Assembly (NCBI GenBank): GCA_937899725.1
Contig: CALCCA010000095.1
Span: 1-64,000, forward strand
Reading direction: 5' to 3'
From: an uncultured Halomicronema sp.
GTDB lineage: Bacteria > Cyanobacteriota > Cyanobacteriia > Phormidesmidales > Phormidesmidaceae
DNA: 64,000 nt
Shown: positions 7,719 through 18,400 of the stretch, in pieces
Layout: every line of letters starts with the position of its first letter
Numbering within the stretch: the stretch's first letter is position 1
Translations under genes and position numbers: made by a program
The notes under the pieces: generated by a model
Told to the model about the DNA's origin: nothing
Seen by the model: the letters and a program-made list of their open reading frames with translations, nothing else
Database searches by the model: none

Positions 7719-8852
7719 CTATGCCGGCATTTCACTCTCTCTTTCAGCAACTCTTGACTTCAATTGAGCCGCTTGATGAAATTGCTCAATGGACACTAGA
7801 CGACCACCAACGGAGTCCCAAAGAATGTATTTAGAGCAATCCAACATACTGCTGACATGCAGCGTTTTCACATTCGCAAGGAGGTGGGCATTGGCTTGAT
7901 GACAGGCTTCAAGATGGTAGTTAGGAATTCTTGCCGATAGATGATGGATATTGTGGTAGCCAATACTCGCTGAGAACCACTTTAGAACGGCTGGCAACTC
8001 TAGATAACTACTGCCCTCTAGGGCTCCTAAAAGGTAATCCCAGTCCTCTGTTTTATGGGCATAGGAACCTTCAAAGTTGTGCTGAACGAAGAAGACATAG
8101 ATGAAAATTGCCCCAGACAAAGTTAGCGTGATCAAGTAAACACTCAAGAAGAAAATCGCGCCCAGCCAGTGGCTCAGAAGAATCCAGCCACCTACTACAA
8201 AAAGGTTATTGAATAGCAAGTCCCAAAATTCACCGGCGGTATACCAATTTCTTGATTTATGAGAAGCAATGACCTTTTGTAGAGCTGAACGGGGATGCCT
8301 CCCAAGTTCACTTAATAGGTGAACGCCAAAATCAAATCCCCCTTTAATCAAGGCCAGTCTAGGCTTGATGACGAGATAGAGGAATCCTCCAGGAATCAAC
8401 ATAAGCGGATGTCTTAACCACCCGTAGCGGGTCTGCTGAAAGGGTGTGAGCTGGGCAAATGTGTCAGTAGAGATCAATACGGCTGGGCCACGATAACGTT
8501 CCCAATCGCCATTCGTTTTGTGATGATAAGCGTGACCCCTTGACCATGGATATTGGGGAATTGCATTAATCACCCCTAACGTAAATCCCACAATTCGATT
8601 GACTCGTCTTGACCTAAATAACGAATAGTGGCCGCAGTCATGCATCAAGGAAAAGCAGCGCCCTGAAAAAAGGGTCATCAGCATCATGATGGGCAGAAGA
8701 AACCAAAGCGAAATCGGAGCTAACTGGACTGCTAAAAACCACAAGGCAATGTATGGAAAAACAGTATTGAGAACTTGACCGGTTGCCCATAAGTCATTGC
8801 TTTTCATATAGGGGCTTAGGGAAAAGTCTGACTTTTTAATCACATCATCCAT
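7719..8852 (-). CDS. Membrane fatty-acid desaturase family protein
   Basis: A 377-residue protein with the three histidine boxes of the membrane di-iron desaturase/hydroxylase family: HDCGH (71-75), HAYHH (107-111) and HNIHH (about residue 300). Hydrophobic pairs at about 30-65 and 215-255 form the usual four-helix topology. Such enzymes insert double bonds or hydroxyls into acyl lipids, sphingoid bases or carotenoids using O2 and ferredoxin or cytochrome b5. Substrate and regiospecificity cannot be set from sequence by eye. The DNA is visibly more AT-rich than its neighbours and contains no HIP1 octamer, which hints at horizontal acquisition. It stands alone with 1.36 kb of empty DNA upstream. 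Confidence 0.85.
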   Translation of the reverse strand: MDDVIKKSDFSLSPYMKSNDLWATGQVLNTVFPYIALWFLAVQLAPISLWFLLPIMMLMTLFSGRCFSLMHDCGHYSLFRSRRVNRIVGFTLGVINAIPQYPWSRGHAYHHKTNGDWERYRGPAVLISTDTFAQLTPFQQTRYGWLRHPLMLIPGGFLYLVIKPRLALIKGGFDFGVHLLSELGRHPRSALQKVIASHKSRNWYTAGEFWDLLFNNLFVVGGWILLSHWLGAIFFLSVYLITLTLSGAIFIYVFFVQHNFEGSYAHKTEDWDYLLGALEGSSYLELPAVLKWFSASIGYHNIHHLSARIPNYHLEACHQANAHLLANVKTLHVSSMLDCSKYILWDSVGGRLVSIEQFHQAAQLKSRVAERESEMPA

Positions 8853-9197
8853 TCAATCAAATGCTCAGGTAAAAAATAATCTGCTTCAGCTCAGTGGGAA
8901 CCGACGAACGCTCATATCCCAGAGGCCTATCCTAGCTCGCTGTTCTTTTGGGCAGGTGGGGGCAGGCGATCGCCCATTAGCCAATGATAGATTGTTAAGA
9001 TTTGACAACCATCGTAAGCCCTGGCTGTGCATCCATCAACTGTGGGCTGGTTAAACCAGAGATAGTCGAGCTGTAAATTTTCTGATGGACTTGTTCTCTG
9101 TGCGCTCATCCTAAAGCTCGTAACCATAGCCAAACGTGCCAAGGCGACCAGCGCGACTACTGTCCTCATTGTCAGCGAACATTTAGCGACAGCTTTA

Positions 9198-9300
9198 ATA
9201 CCGATTCTCTGAAACAAAGCTACAGGTCTGGCTCCCCAGCCCCTCGGCTCTCCTGCGTTGCCAAGATTGCATCGGGAGCTCGATCGCTGAGAACTGGTAT
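9198..9300 (+). repeat. MITE-like repeat, family R1, 103 bp copy
   Basis: Begins ATACCGATTCTCTGAAAC and ends AGAACTGGTAT. The ends are imperfect inverted repeats of consensus ATACCARTTCT. Its interior matches the degraded copy at 1941-2031 rather than those at 25015 and 31553, so the family has at least two core types sharing the same ends. Confidence 0.75.
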
Positions 9301-9626
9301 AACACCCTCTATGTATTGCCGTCAGATTACTTCAGCAATGATAGAAACCCTGCTTCAGCGCCAGGTAGAGGGGCGCGTCGTCTGTGTGGATGCCTCAGTC
9401 TTCCAACACCTGTGTGAGCATGCTCTATGCCGCTAATGTTGACTCATGATGGAGAACCGGTTACAGCGCTAGAAGCAAGAGTCAGGAAGCGTTCTGACAG
9501 TTTTTAGGAGAGGAAGCCACGTTTGACATCGACGAGTTCGTGATGCTCCCCTTCCCCTCTGCCGCATCGGGGCTACCGGGTAACCAACGGTCGATGCCGT
9601 TCGTGATCGGGCCGACAAAATAATAA

Positions 9627-9652
9627 CCCCCGACACACAAGGTACCGGGGGG
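9627..9652 (+). terminator. GC-rich hairpin in intergenic DNA
   Basis: CCCCCG and CGGGGG separated by 13 bases, followed by GCTTTAGG. It resembles a factor-independent terminator with a poor U-tract. There is no recognised gene immediately upstream, so it may end a small RNA or be a relic. Confidence 0.35.
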
Positions 9653-10217
9653 CTTTAGGTTATAGAGCTTTCGGCTTAGCTGGGAATGGATGTTAAATGG
9701 CTTCGGTATAGAGGGTTCGGTTTAGTTGGGAGTTGGAGGTTAGGTGTCTTTCGACAGTTTTATATTGCCCTAGGAACCGATGAATTCAACCCTTGCCCTA
9801 GACCGATTTACTTAAACAATGCAAAGTCACCGATTTTACGAACTTTAGCCTAACAATGTCTGAAGCGGGTTCAATTCTGCAACGATTTAGAGTACCGATC
9901 AGGTTTGAGTCAAATTGACGTCATTGACATCAGCCGCCGATGATCACCCGTTAACAATGTGGTCGGGTGCTGTTAGATAAAGCCGTAATGCCGATGCCAT
10001 CGGTCTTTGATGCGTTGAATTTTGCTTTAGCGTTTGCGTAGCGAGGGCTCTACCCTCAGCCGTTCATCGGCAATTCGTGAGTGGGTGGCAACGTGATTAG
10101 GCGCGCGAAAGTCCGCCCTATCACTCAAAACGATAGAAAAGGCTTAACCGTACTTTTTGGTTTGCCGTGAGATATCTCGGTAGGATAGAGAGCAGACGAT
10201 AATTTAGCGCTAGCGTG

Positions 10218-11252
10218 ATGGATCTTGTAACGCTTCAGGGATGGTTGGACAACGCCGCCTTTGCCATCCTCTTTTCAACGATGCTGCTGTACTGGGCTGG
10301 GGTTGCGTTCCCGAAGGCTCAGATGTTGTCAGCCTTTGGCACGATGGGCATGGCCCTGGGCAATCTAGCGATCGCGGCCTTGCTGCTCGCACGGTGGATT
10401 GAAGGCGGCTATTTTCCCCTAAGCAATCTATATGAATCGCTGTTTTTTGTGGTGTGGGGCATCACCGCCGTACATTTGGTGGCGGAGCGTATGAGCCGCA
10501 GTGCCCTAGTGGGTGCCGTGACCGCCCCCATTGCGATGGGCATCACCGCATTTGCCGCCCTGTCGCTGCCTGACACGATGCAGGTTTCTGAACCGCTCGT
10601 ACCCGCGTTGAAATCGAACTGGCTGATGATGCACGTCAGCGTCATGCTGCTTAGCTACGCCGCTTTAATGGTGGGCGCCCTGATGGCGATCGCCTTTTTG
10701 ATCGTGACGCGGGGCCAAGCGATCGAGCTGCGGGGCAGTTCGGTGGGTACCGGTGGCTTTCGTGAGACCAAGCTGCGGCGTCATGGCGTCACCACTAACG
10801 AAGCCGCCCTAGCGACATCGGTGGCTGTTCCCACCCCGGCAGCGATCACCAACTCCGGTGGCGGGGCCGCTGTGCTCGAAAAAACGACCGTTGCCGCGCC
10901 GGCGGCCGCCGCCAAGCTGACGCCCCAGCGCCTGACGCTGGCTGACACCCTCGACAACATCAGCTATCGCATTATCGGCTTGGGCTTTCCCCTGCTGACT
11001 ATTGGCATTATTTCCGGAGCCGTTTGGGCTAACGAAGCTTGGGGCTCCTATTGGAGCTGGGATCCGAAGGAAACCTGGGCGCTAATTACCTGGCTAGTAT
11101 TTGCCGCCTACCTGCACGCCCGCATCACCAAGGGCTGGCAGGGCCGACGTCCGGCGATTCTAGCCGCCTCCGGATTTATGGTCGTTTGGGTGTGCTACCT
11201 CGGGGTCAACATTCTGGGCAAAGGTCTGCACAGCTACGGCTGGTTCTTCTAG
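10218..11252 (+). CDS. ccsB: Cytochrome c biogenesis protein CcsB/CcsA (system II)
   Basis: A 344-residue polytopic membrane protein from ATG 10218 (a GTG lies directly before it). The haem-handling tryptophan-rich motif is [17 protein letters not shown] at about residue 277-293, a hallmark of the CcmC/CcmF/CcsA family. Conserved histidines flank it ([20 protein letters not shown]). About eight helices are separated by a poorly conserved, Ala/Thr-rich cytoplasmic insert at residues ~172-240, which is usual in cyanobacteria. The protein delivers haem to apocytochromes c (c6, cytochrome f, c550) on the lumenal side together with Ccs1. It is called CcsB in bacterial nomenclature and CcsA in plastids. 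The Ccs1 partner is not in the window. Confidence 0.92.
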   Translation: MDLVTLQGWLDNAAFAILFSTMLLYWAGVAFPKAQMLSAFGTMGMALGNLAIAALLLARWIEGGYFPLSNLYESLFFVVWGITAVHLVAERMSRSALVGAVTAPIAMGITAFAALSLPDTMQVSEPLVPALKSNWLMMHVSVMLLSYAALMVGALMAIAFLIVTRGQAIELRGSSVGTGGFRETKLRRHGVTTNEAALATSVAVPTPAAITNSGGGAAVLEKTTVAAPAAAAKLTPQRLTLADTLDNISYRIIGLGFPLLTIGIISGAVWANEAWGSYWSWDPKETWALITWLVFAAYLHARITKGWQGRRPAILAASGFMVVWVCYLGVNILGKGLHSYGWFF

Positions 11253-11346
11253 GCTGAAAGCCTCTCTCAGTTTGGTGATGATGCGACATCTTGGCTAAAG
11301 TGCAAAGCTATACTGCTGTTTAGCTGCTCGTTGGTATGTTCCCCCT

Positions 11347-11634
11347 ATGGGTCACACGCTTACTCTAGAACTAAGTGATCAGGCTTTCGAAGTCATTCAA
11401 CGTCAGGCAGAAGCAAATGGCGTTCCTGTAGAAAGCTTGGTTTCTACCTTCTTAGAACAACAGTCTGAACAGATGGCTCAACTTCTGCGATCAACAGGAG
11501 GACGTCAGGCCGCTCGTACAAAGTTTGAACACCATTTTGGGACGCTAGAGCTGGCAGACCCCACGACGCTGGATAACGACAGCATTGATGCCGACTTAGC
11601 GGTGGAATATGCCAGTGCCCATCCCCTTGATTGA
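11347..11634 (+). CDS. Putative antitoxin of a VapBC-like pair
   Basis: A 95-residue acidic protein beginning MGHTLTLELSDQAFEVIQRQ, which looks like the N-terminal beta/ribbon-helix part of cyanobacterial antitoxins, followed by an acidic tail (DNDSIDADLAVEYASAHPLD) suited to wrapping a toxin. Its stop codon overlaps the start of a PIN-domain frame (TGATG, 11632-11636), the classic antitoxin-toxin arrangement. The partner toxin is frameshifted, so the pair may no longer function. Confidence 0.7.
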   Translation: MGHTLTLELSDQAFEVIQRQAEANGVPVESLVSTFLEQQSEQMAQLLRSTGGRQAARTKFEHHFGTLELADPTTLDNDSIDADLAVEYASAHPLD

Positions 11635-12034
11635 TGTTCCTCGATACTTCTGGTCTGCTATGTCTACATTACAGAGCTGAACCTCTACACACCGAAGCCT
11701 GCACGGCATATCGAACAGCGATTAGTCGCCTAACGCATAGTTCGTGATTGCTGAGTATGTCGCGTTGACGGCAGCGCGGCGGTTTCCCAGAGAGGCTGCT
11801 CTGGCATTCGTCACTGATCTGTTAGATGCCCCTGACATAGAAACAGTCTGGGTTGATGAACACTTGCATCGATTAGCCGTTGAATTGTTGATCGCGCGTC
11901 AGGATAAAACTTATTCGCTCTGTGACGCTGTTAGCTTTGTCTTGATGCGGCAGAGAGGAATTACGGCGGCATTATCGACTGATCGCCACTTTGAGCAAGC
12001 GGGTTTTATTCGCTTGTTACGCCCCCCCATATGA
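11634..12034 (+). pseudogene. VapC-like PIN-domain toxin, frameshifted
   Basis: The first part (11634-11747) reads MFLDTSGLLCLHYRAE with the first catalytic Asp of the PIN fold, and stops at TGA after RLTHSS. The remainder is in a different frame from about 11741 (FVIAEYVALTAARRFPREAA, later SLCDAVSFVLMRQRGI and LSTDRHFEQAGF). It carries the conserved Glu, the central Asp and the terminal Asp of the nuclease. Adding one base near AGTTCG would restore a full ~133-residue PIN protein. PIN toxins are Mg-dependent RNases. Either a genuine inactivating deletion or a sequencing error explains this. Confidence 0.8.
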
Positions 12035-12110
12035 CAAACCGTTGCGGCGCTGGAATAGAAATTTAAGTGCTGGCTCAAATCTTTGGCAACATTAGGATGC
12101 CAATGTCACA

Positions 12111-13415
12111 TTAATCAAGCTGAGTGTCGGCGTCAGAGGTATCCAGAGGCAGAAACTTTAGCACCAGCTCACTCAGCTTTTGGGCCGCACCGGGTTCGCC
12201 TCTCGCCTGTTGCAAGTCATGGCGCATCTGCTGCAGCTGCTCGGGATGTTCCAGATAATCGAGTACGCGATCGCCCACCGTTTTAGCGTCAAGGTGACCC
12301 AGTAGTTCCGGCACAATCTCGCGTCCGGCCCAGATATTGGGCCAGGCAAACAGCTTGTTGCGCCGGTGAATGTAGGCCAAAAAGAGGCGATTGATCAAAA
12401 TATTCAACGGCTTACCAATCAGCGGCAGCGCCACCAGCAGACCCAAAATGCCATCCCAGGCGTTCATGGCTTCGAGTTGCTGGGTGGGCAAAAGCACCAG
12501 CATCGGAATGCCCAAGCCCCCGAGTTCTGCTGTGTTAGCGCCGACAGTAGTAAGACAGAGCTGACATTGACCGGTCACCGCCGTCGCCGGAAACGGTTTC
12601 CAGAGCCAAATTGGTGTGCCCTGGGCGGTTTCTAGTCGAGGCAAGCCATGGGTATCAGAGCCTGGAATGAGCTGGGTCGCAGGCGCATCGAACACGGTGC
12701 AAAAGGGATTTTGTTGCGGGTTGGTATAGCGCGTCAGCGTGGCCACATCAACGGTGGGGGCCACGGGCAGCACAAACTGCGTTTGGGGTCGTCGCTGGCG
12801 GACATAGTCGGCGACAGACAGCAAGAGCGGCATCCCTTGGGTGAGCTTGGCCCGCTTTGACCCCGGCAGCACTCCAATGAGTTCGGTGGTAGGGGTGAGA
12901 TGGAGCTGCTGGGCGATGTCTTCTTGAGTGGCGATCGCCGATTGCCCGTCGGTCATCAGATCGCCGACCACGGTAAATTTGTGCCGCCAGGCCGCCGGAG
13001 CCTGTTCGACGAGATCGGCATTCATCACGCCAAAGGCATCTATCCACCGCCGCCAGTTGGTAAACCATTCGGCATAAATGACGGTTTTATAGCCCAGTCG
13101 CTTGCCCACAATCACCGGATAAATCTGATCGCCGCCAAGGAACAAAACGACGCCATGATCGTGCCAGTCCCAATGCTCAGCCGTTTTGCCCCACAGCAAA
13201 AAGGGCCAAAAAGCCGATGCTGCCTGCACGCGATCGACCTCGGGATATTGGCGCGCGATCTCGCCCTCTCGCCCCGTGGCATTGGGACAGGGTGAAAGCA
13301 CAACCGAAATCCGTAAAGTGGCCCGTGATGGCACCTGGGCTCGCAGCGCCATCACCACCGGCTTCACCCAGGTGGTGATTTCTCCGGGGCCATTGGCCAA
13401 AATTACGACGTCCAT
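12111..13415 (-). CDS. LpxB-like glycosyltransferase (lipid-A-disaccharide synthase-related)
   Basis: A 434-residue protein starting MDVVILANGPGEITTWVKPV. It has the GPGE N-terminal loop, the GGDQIYPVIVGKRLGYKTV segment and GVLPGSKRAKLTQGMPLLL in the C-terminal Rossmann domain. This matches the cyanobacterial proteins usually labelled lipid-A-disaccharide synthase, a GT-B fold family related to LpxB. Cyanobacterial members are longer and divergent from Escherichia coli LpxB. Whether they make a lipid A-like disaccharide or another UDP-sugar-derived glycolipid is not known from sequence. It stands alone on the minus strand, convergent with the broken toxin gene. Confidence 0.75.
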   Translation of the reverse strand: MDVVILANGPGEITTWVKPVVMALRAQVPSRATLRISVVLSPCPNATGREGEIARQYPEVDRVQAASAFWPFLLWGKTAEHWDWHDHGVVLFLGGDQIYPVIVGKRLGYKTVIYAEWFTNWRRWIDAFGVMNADLVEQAPAAWRHKFTVVGDLMTDGQSAIATQEDIAQQLHLTPTTELIGVLPGSKRAKLTQGMPLLLSVADYVRQRRPQTQFVLPVAPTVDVATLTRYTNPQQNPFCTVFDAPATQLIPGSDTHGLPRLETAQGTPIWLWKPFPATAVTGQCQLCLTTVGANTAELGGLGIPMLVLLPTQQLEAMNAWDGILGLLVALPLIGKPLNILINRLFLAYIHRRNKLFAWPNIWAGREIVPELLGHLDAKTVGDRVLDYLEHPEQLQQMRHDLQQARGEPGAAQKLSELVLKFLPLDTSDADTQLD

Positions 13416-13774
13416 ACCCCCCCTAACTAACTGGGAAAACTGTCTCGCTCAGCAATGTCTTGCCCTCAAAATACCGCTTCGGGGAGGCATTGCCCGAGCG
13501 GAATGCCCCTTGTCATTCTGATTCAGTTGAGACTGATGCGATTTTCCCTAATCCTCCAGGGTTGGAGACTGTTGAATCGGGTCTCCCCCCACTTGGAATC
13601 TGTGGGAGGTCAAAACTGCATATCGCCGTCATCCCCATTGCCCTAAACATTGCAACATCGCTCGACTTCACCCCTTTACCCTGTACGACTGCGCCACGGA
13701 TGCCATGGATAAGAAACGGTAGACATCTTCGTGTGGCCACTGCCCCAAATGAGGGATGGCCACCAGTACAGCGG

Positions 13775-14524
13775 CTAAAAAGACAGCCCGAATACTAAGC
13801 AAGCCTGACCCGCCACCGCTCTGATTTGGTAAGACTGAGGCGCCACGGTATTCGCGACCACTAACATCTGCGGATCGCAGTGCATCCCGTCGATACAGCA
13901 ACGCCCCTCTAGGACGAGGAGATAATTGCCGTCGTAGGCGTAGCTTTCTAGCGTCGTGCTTTGGATCAGTTGAGCACTCATGCCCCCAGCGGGATCCAGC
14001 GGGATGTCGTAAACGCGGACACCATCTTGCTTGACCGTGAGCAGATAGCGGGTTTCTAAGTCAGGCTCGGTGGTATCGAGGTGGACTGGGGTAAAGTCCT
14101 CAATCGCGGCTGGATTGTCAAAGTCAGGGGGCGACGCGTAAGCCAGGATAAAAAAGCCGCTGCTCGCTGAGATGTCATGGCTGCTGCCTGGTGGGTTGAA
14201 ACAGAGCGAGCCGGTGGCGTAAACGCCCTGGCTATCAGTTTGTGTACCGGCGATCGCATAGACGGCCTCGGTCATGCCATGCAAGTGCCGTCCGACGCGA
14301 CCCTCCGGCCCGACGTACCAAAGAATGCTGATGTGTTTGGTATTGGCGGCCCCAGAGAGCATGAGCTTTTTGACATAGGGCCGAAAGGTGAAAAAGTCGT
14401 AGTTTTCGGGCGTTGCGATGAGCTGAGTGAGGTCAACCAGAGTGGAGTGATGCCCACTGGCATCGGCCTCGTGACTGGCGATCGCGGCGTCAGGTGGGGT
14501 AGCGTCAGGGTGATTGCTGGCCAT
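13775..14524 (-). CDS. Two-domain cupin protein
   Basis: From the ATG at 14524 (MASNHPDATPPD) it has 249 residues; an upstream ATG at 14593 would give 272, and the N-terminus is low-complexity and uncertain. Domain 1 contains WYVGPEGRVGRHLHGMTEAV, with His ligands of a ChrR/RmlC-type cupin, and NPPGSSHDI as motif 2. Domain 2 (about 150-249) begins at RYLLTVKQDGVRVYDIPLDP and includes LLVLEGRCCIDG and ACLVFGLSF. Bicupins of this sort bind a metal and act as dioxygenases or regulators. No substrate is implied by the context, as both neighbours are unrelated and distant. Confidence 0.7.
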   Translation of the reverse strand: MASNHPDATPPDAAIASHEADASGHHSTLVDLTQLIATPENYDFFTFRPYVKKLMLSGAANTKHISILWYVGPEGRVGRHLHGMTEAVYAIAGTQTDSQGVYATGSLCFNPPGSSHDISASSGFFILAYASPPDFDNPAAIEDFTPVHLDTTEPDLETRYLLTVKQDGVRVYDIPLDPAGGMSAQLIQSTTLESYAYDGNYLLVLEGRCCIDGMHCDPQMLVVANTVAPQSYQIRAVAGQACLVFGLSF

Positions 14525-15493
14525 CGTGTCGTTCTCGCTATCGTCTTGCCATCGCAGCATCGGTGGCGAGACCGTGGACGGGTAGGCTGGCACCCTAGCA
14601 CGGTGTCACGGTAAGCCGCTGTTTATGCCGTGGTGGTGGGGGCGATCGCCCTCAATCTTCAGGCCCCTGAAGAGTCCAATCACTGAGCATGGCCAGATTG
14701 CTGACCCTTCGCCGCCGCGTGAATCTGATGCTTCTGCCCCCCACGTGCTCCAGCCGGGTCAACCGGCATTGGGAGTTTCTTGGCTAAGCATTGCGACAAC
14801 GGGGGGCGCGATCGCGCTGAGCCTGGAAACATTCGCGCGGGATGACCGGTCATCGCTCAACGTTAAGCGTGCAATCGGCATGGCCAGGATGTTTCGGCAA
14901 CAGGGCCAGCCGCCACTGCCAGACGATCCTAAAATTAACGGGAACTTAACCTGCGCCAAATCGTCGCCGGTGTAGTTTGGCACATCTGCTGTCAGTCTGG
15001 GACTCTGGATGAAATTTTGCTGGGTGCGTGATCGGGCTAGCGATCGCGGTTTAACGGCGCATTGGGCCTTTCACAGGATCAGCCGGAACTTCTTTGTAAA
15101 GCAATCATGAAATGTCTTAGTAAGTCATAAAGCGATGATGAATGCTCCGTATTTGCACGAAGTCTTAAGTCTGGCTTTACCGTCGCTTTAAGTTGGTCTG
15201 AGAAAGTTACCTATGAACACAATTGGAGATCACATGAGCTTTCACCGGTGCTGCTAAAACCCCAGAAATCCGTTTTCTGATTTTGGCCACCGACCCGAGC
15301 GGTGTTTTAGAGCCATTAGACCCGGCTCCTAAAGCTGACCGTCTAATGATGGATGCGCCTCTATTAAGCAGGCATTTGATCTCCAACACTGTGCGCTGAC
15401 AAAAGTTTGTTGACGACTCCGAGTTTGGGGTCAGCTCTAGGGCTGGCTCTGACTTGTTGTGCTGTTCGATTCTCAATGTATTAAGAGGGATTT
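14525..15493. other. Long upstream region of the phosphatase gene
   Basis: About 970 bases without a supported gene. An open frame at 14625-14975 on the plus strand has no recognisable family and is not called. The right part is AT-richer and carries a PHO-box-like triple repeat (15164-15193). It probably contains the long 5' untranslated region and promoter of the large phosphatase. GGGATTTATG gives a weak ribosome-binding site. Confidence 0.5.
15164..15193 (+). promoter_or_regulatory. PHO-box-like triple direct repeat
   Basis: Three 8-base units spaced by three bases: CTTAAGTC, CTTTACCG and CTTTAAGT. This agrees with the cyanobacterial PhoB/SphR operator pattern (PyTTAAPyPy-like units every 11 bases). 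It lies about 300 bases upstream of the phosphatase/5'-nucleotidase gene. The middle unit is a weak match. Confidence 0.5.
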
Positions 15494-18400
15494 ATGGACG
15501 AGTTGTTTACGCTCGAGCTGCTGCACATTGCAGACCAGGAAGCGGGTGCGGCGGCTGTTACCGACGCGCCTAACTTATCTGCCGTTGTCCAAGCACTCAA
15601 GGATCAAGACTTGGGAGCTGATGGCGAAGCAGACAATACGTTGTTTTTGTCTTCCGGAGATGCCATCATTCCGGGGTTATTCTATGACGCTTCTGGCCCG
15701 GTCTTTGGTGCCCCCGGTATCGCTGATATTCAAATTCAGAACGAGTTGGGGATTCAAGCGATCGCCCTAGGTAACCACGAGTTCGATTTTGGCACTGAAG
15801 AGCTGGCTGGGCTGATCTCTGGGCAGGATGCTGATGGCACCCTGGGCTCAGTTCTCGACGAGGAATTCGCCGGGGCGGCCTTCCCTTACTTATCCACTAA
15901 CCTGGATTTCTCGACGGATGCCGCTCTAGCCCCCTTAGAAGTTGAGGGTGGTGACGCTCCCGAGGCCAATACGGTCACTTCTTCCGTCGTGATTGATGTC
16001 AATGGCGAGGCGGTGGGCGTGGTCGGAGCCACCACTCCCACCTTGGCCAGCATTTCCAGCCCTGGTGATGTCGGCATCTCTCCGAGTCCGTTTGACAGCA
16101 ACCCCACCCCTGAGCAGTTAGACGCCCTAGCCGCTGAAATTCAGGCTGAGGTCGATGCCCTGCTCGCGGCGAATCCTGAGTTAAATAAGGTTGTGCTGTT
16201 GGCTCACATGCAGCAGCTCAGCATTGAATTGGGTCTCGCTGAGCGTTTGGTTGGGGTCGATATTATCGTGGCCGGTGGTTCCAACACGCGTCTGTTTGAC
16301 GAGAACGATCGCCCCCGCGATGGCGACAGCAATCAAGGTGAGTATCCTCAGTTTGTGACCAATGCGGGCGGCACCACTACTGCTGTGGTGAATACCGATG
16401 GTAGCTACAAGTATGTCGGTCGCCTGGTCATTGACTTTGACGCTGACGGCAACATTGTTGAGGGCAGCTATGACTCCGAGGTGTCGGGGGCTTACGCTAC
16501 CGATGCTCAAGGGGTCGCAGATTTAGGCGCTGAAGGTCTGGTTGATCCAGAGATTCAGGCGATTGCCGATGCGATCGAAGCCCAAATCATTTTGACTGAG
16601 TCCAACGTCTTTGGCACTTCAGAGGTCTTCCTCAACGGTAACCGTTCCGGTACTGACGCTGTGGATGACCCTGACGGGGTGCGCACCCAAGAAACCAACC
16701 TGGGTAACTTGACAGCGGATGCCAACCTGGCAGTCGCGCAAGAATCTGACCCCACGGTAGTGGTTTCGCTCAAAAACGGGGGCGGTATTCGCGCTTCTAT
16801 CGGTGAAACCTTGGTTCCTGCTGGTGGTACGGAAGCCGTTCGGACAGTCAATTCAGAAGTTGTTGACAGTGATGGCAATGTCGTCAAGCCGGAAGGCGGC
16901 ATTAGCCAAAACGACATTCAGACCACGCTGGCCTTTAACAACGACCTGACGCTCTTGACGCTCACCAAAGAAGAGTTGGTGGCGGTACTCGAGCATGGAG
17001 TCGGTGCTCTGCCCGATGTGGCAGGTGCTTTCCCGCAAATTGCTGGCGTGAAATTCTCCTTTGATCCTGATCTGCCTGAGGGCGATCGCATTCAAAGTGC
17101 GGCCATCTTCGATGAAGATGACAATCTGGTTACCGAGCTGGTCAGAGAGGGTGAAATCGTCGGCAACCCGAGTGAAGAGTTCCGCATTGTTACGCTGGGC
17201 TTCCTCGCGGCACCCCGGTTCGACGATGTGACGGGTGAATTCACGGGTGGTGGTGATGGCTACCCCTTCCCCAATACGAATACTGACCCAGAGGCTGGTG
17301 AACTGGGTGATCCGGCTGTGGTCGCCCGAGTTAACCTCCTTTCTCTAGAGCAAGAAGACGCCCAAACTGGCGACGCGACCTTCGCCGATGACGGCACTGA
17401 GCAAGACGCGTTGGCCGAGTATCTGCTGGATAACTTTGAGGACGCACCGTTTGATGAAGCAGACACCGGTCGTGACCTCGACGAGCGCATCCAAAACCTT
17501 GACTTCCGCGAAGACACAATTTTGGGTGACGATGGCGGTAGTACCCCGGTGGAAGGCCCGCTCAGCGTCTTGGGCACCTTTGAAACCGGCGTCTTTGATG
17601 ACGGAGCCGCTGAAATTAACGCCTACGACCCTGGCAGTCAGCGCTTGTTTGTCGTTAACTCCAACTCCGTCACCATCGATATTCTCGACCTGAGCGACCC
17701 CACCAACCCCACCAAAATCGGTGAAATTGACGCGACCGAGTTCGGGGCTGGGGCCAACAGCGTCGCCGTCAACGATGGCATCGTCGCGGTGGCAATTGAG
17801 AACGAAGTTGTCACTGACAACGGTGAAGTTGTCTTCTTCGACGCGGATGGTGAGTTCCTCGGTGAGGTTGAGGTCGGTGCTCTACCCGACATGGTGACCT
17901 TTACGCCCGACGGCACCAAGGTTTTGGTCGCCAATGAAGGTGAACCCGATGATGGCGTGGATCCTGAAGGCTCCATCAGCATCATCGACCTCAGCAACGG
18001 GGTCGAAAACGCCACTGTTGAGACAGCTGACTTCACTGCTTTCGACGGTCAAGAAGACGACCTGCGAGCTGAGGGGGTGCGCATCTTCCCCGATGCCACG
18101 TTCTCTCAAGACGCGGAACCCGAATACATTGCGGTGTCTCCCGATGGCACTCAGGCCTTCGTCAGCCTGCAGGAAAACAATGCCGTCGCTGTGGTCGACA
18201 TTGCGAACAAAGCGGTGACCGACATCATCGGTCTGGGCGCTAAAGACCATAGCGTCGAAGGTAACGGCATCGACGCGAGCGATCGCGACGACGCCATCAA
18301 TATCGACACCTATCCGGTGTTTGGCCTGTTCATGCCGGATGCGATCGCCAGTTACGAATTCAACGGCACCAACTACTTTGTGACCGCCAACGAAGGTGAC

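Larger units (their letters stand above)
8853..10214. other. Long intergenic stretch with repeats and one hairpin
   Basis: 1.36 kb without a supported gene. It holds an R1 MITE-like copy (9198-9300), a 42-codon open frame at 9310-9436 of unknown origin, a GC-rich hairpin (9627-9652) and an imperfect tandem duplication around 9662-9760 (repeating TAGAG-TTCGG and TTAG-TGGGA). The last ~60 bases should carry the ccsB promoter. An unlisted small RNA is possible but nothing specific was recognised. Confidence 0.5.

Noticed and set aside
11634-12034. Programmed ribosomal frameshift in the PIN toxin
   Set aside because: No slippery heptamer or downstream stimulatory structure was seen; a single-base deletion or error explains it more simply.
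12366-13295. Several open frames opposite the LpxB-like gene
   Set aside because: They are shadows of a well-supported gene; GC-rich third positions keep the antisense frames open.
14625-14975. Plus-strand open frame of 116 codons
   Set aside because: No start context, no family features and mixed low-complexity composition; the region more likely is the long upstream region of the phosphatase gene.
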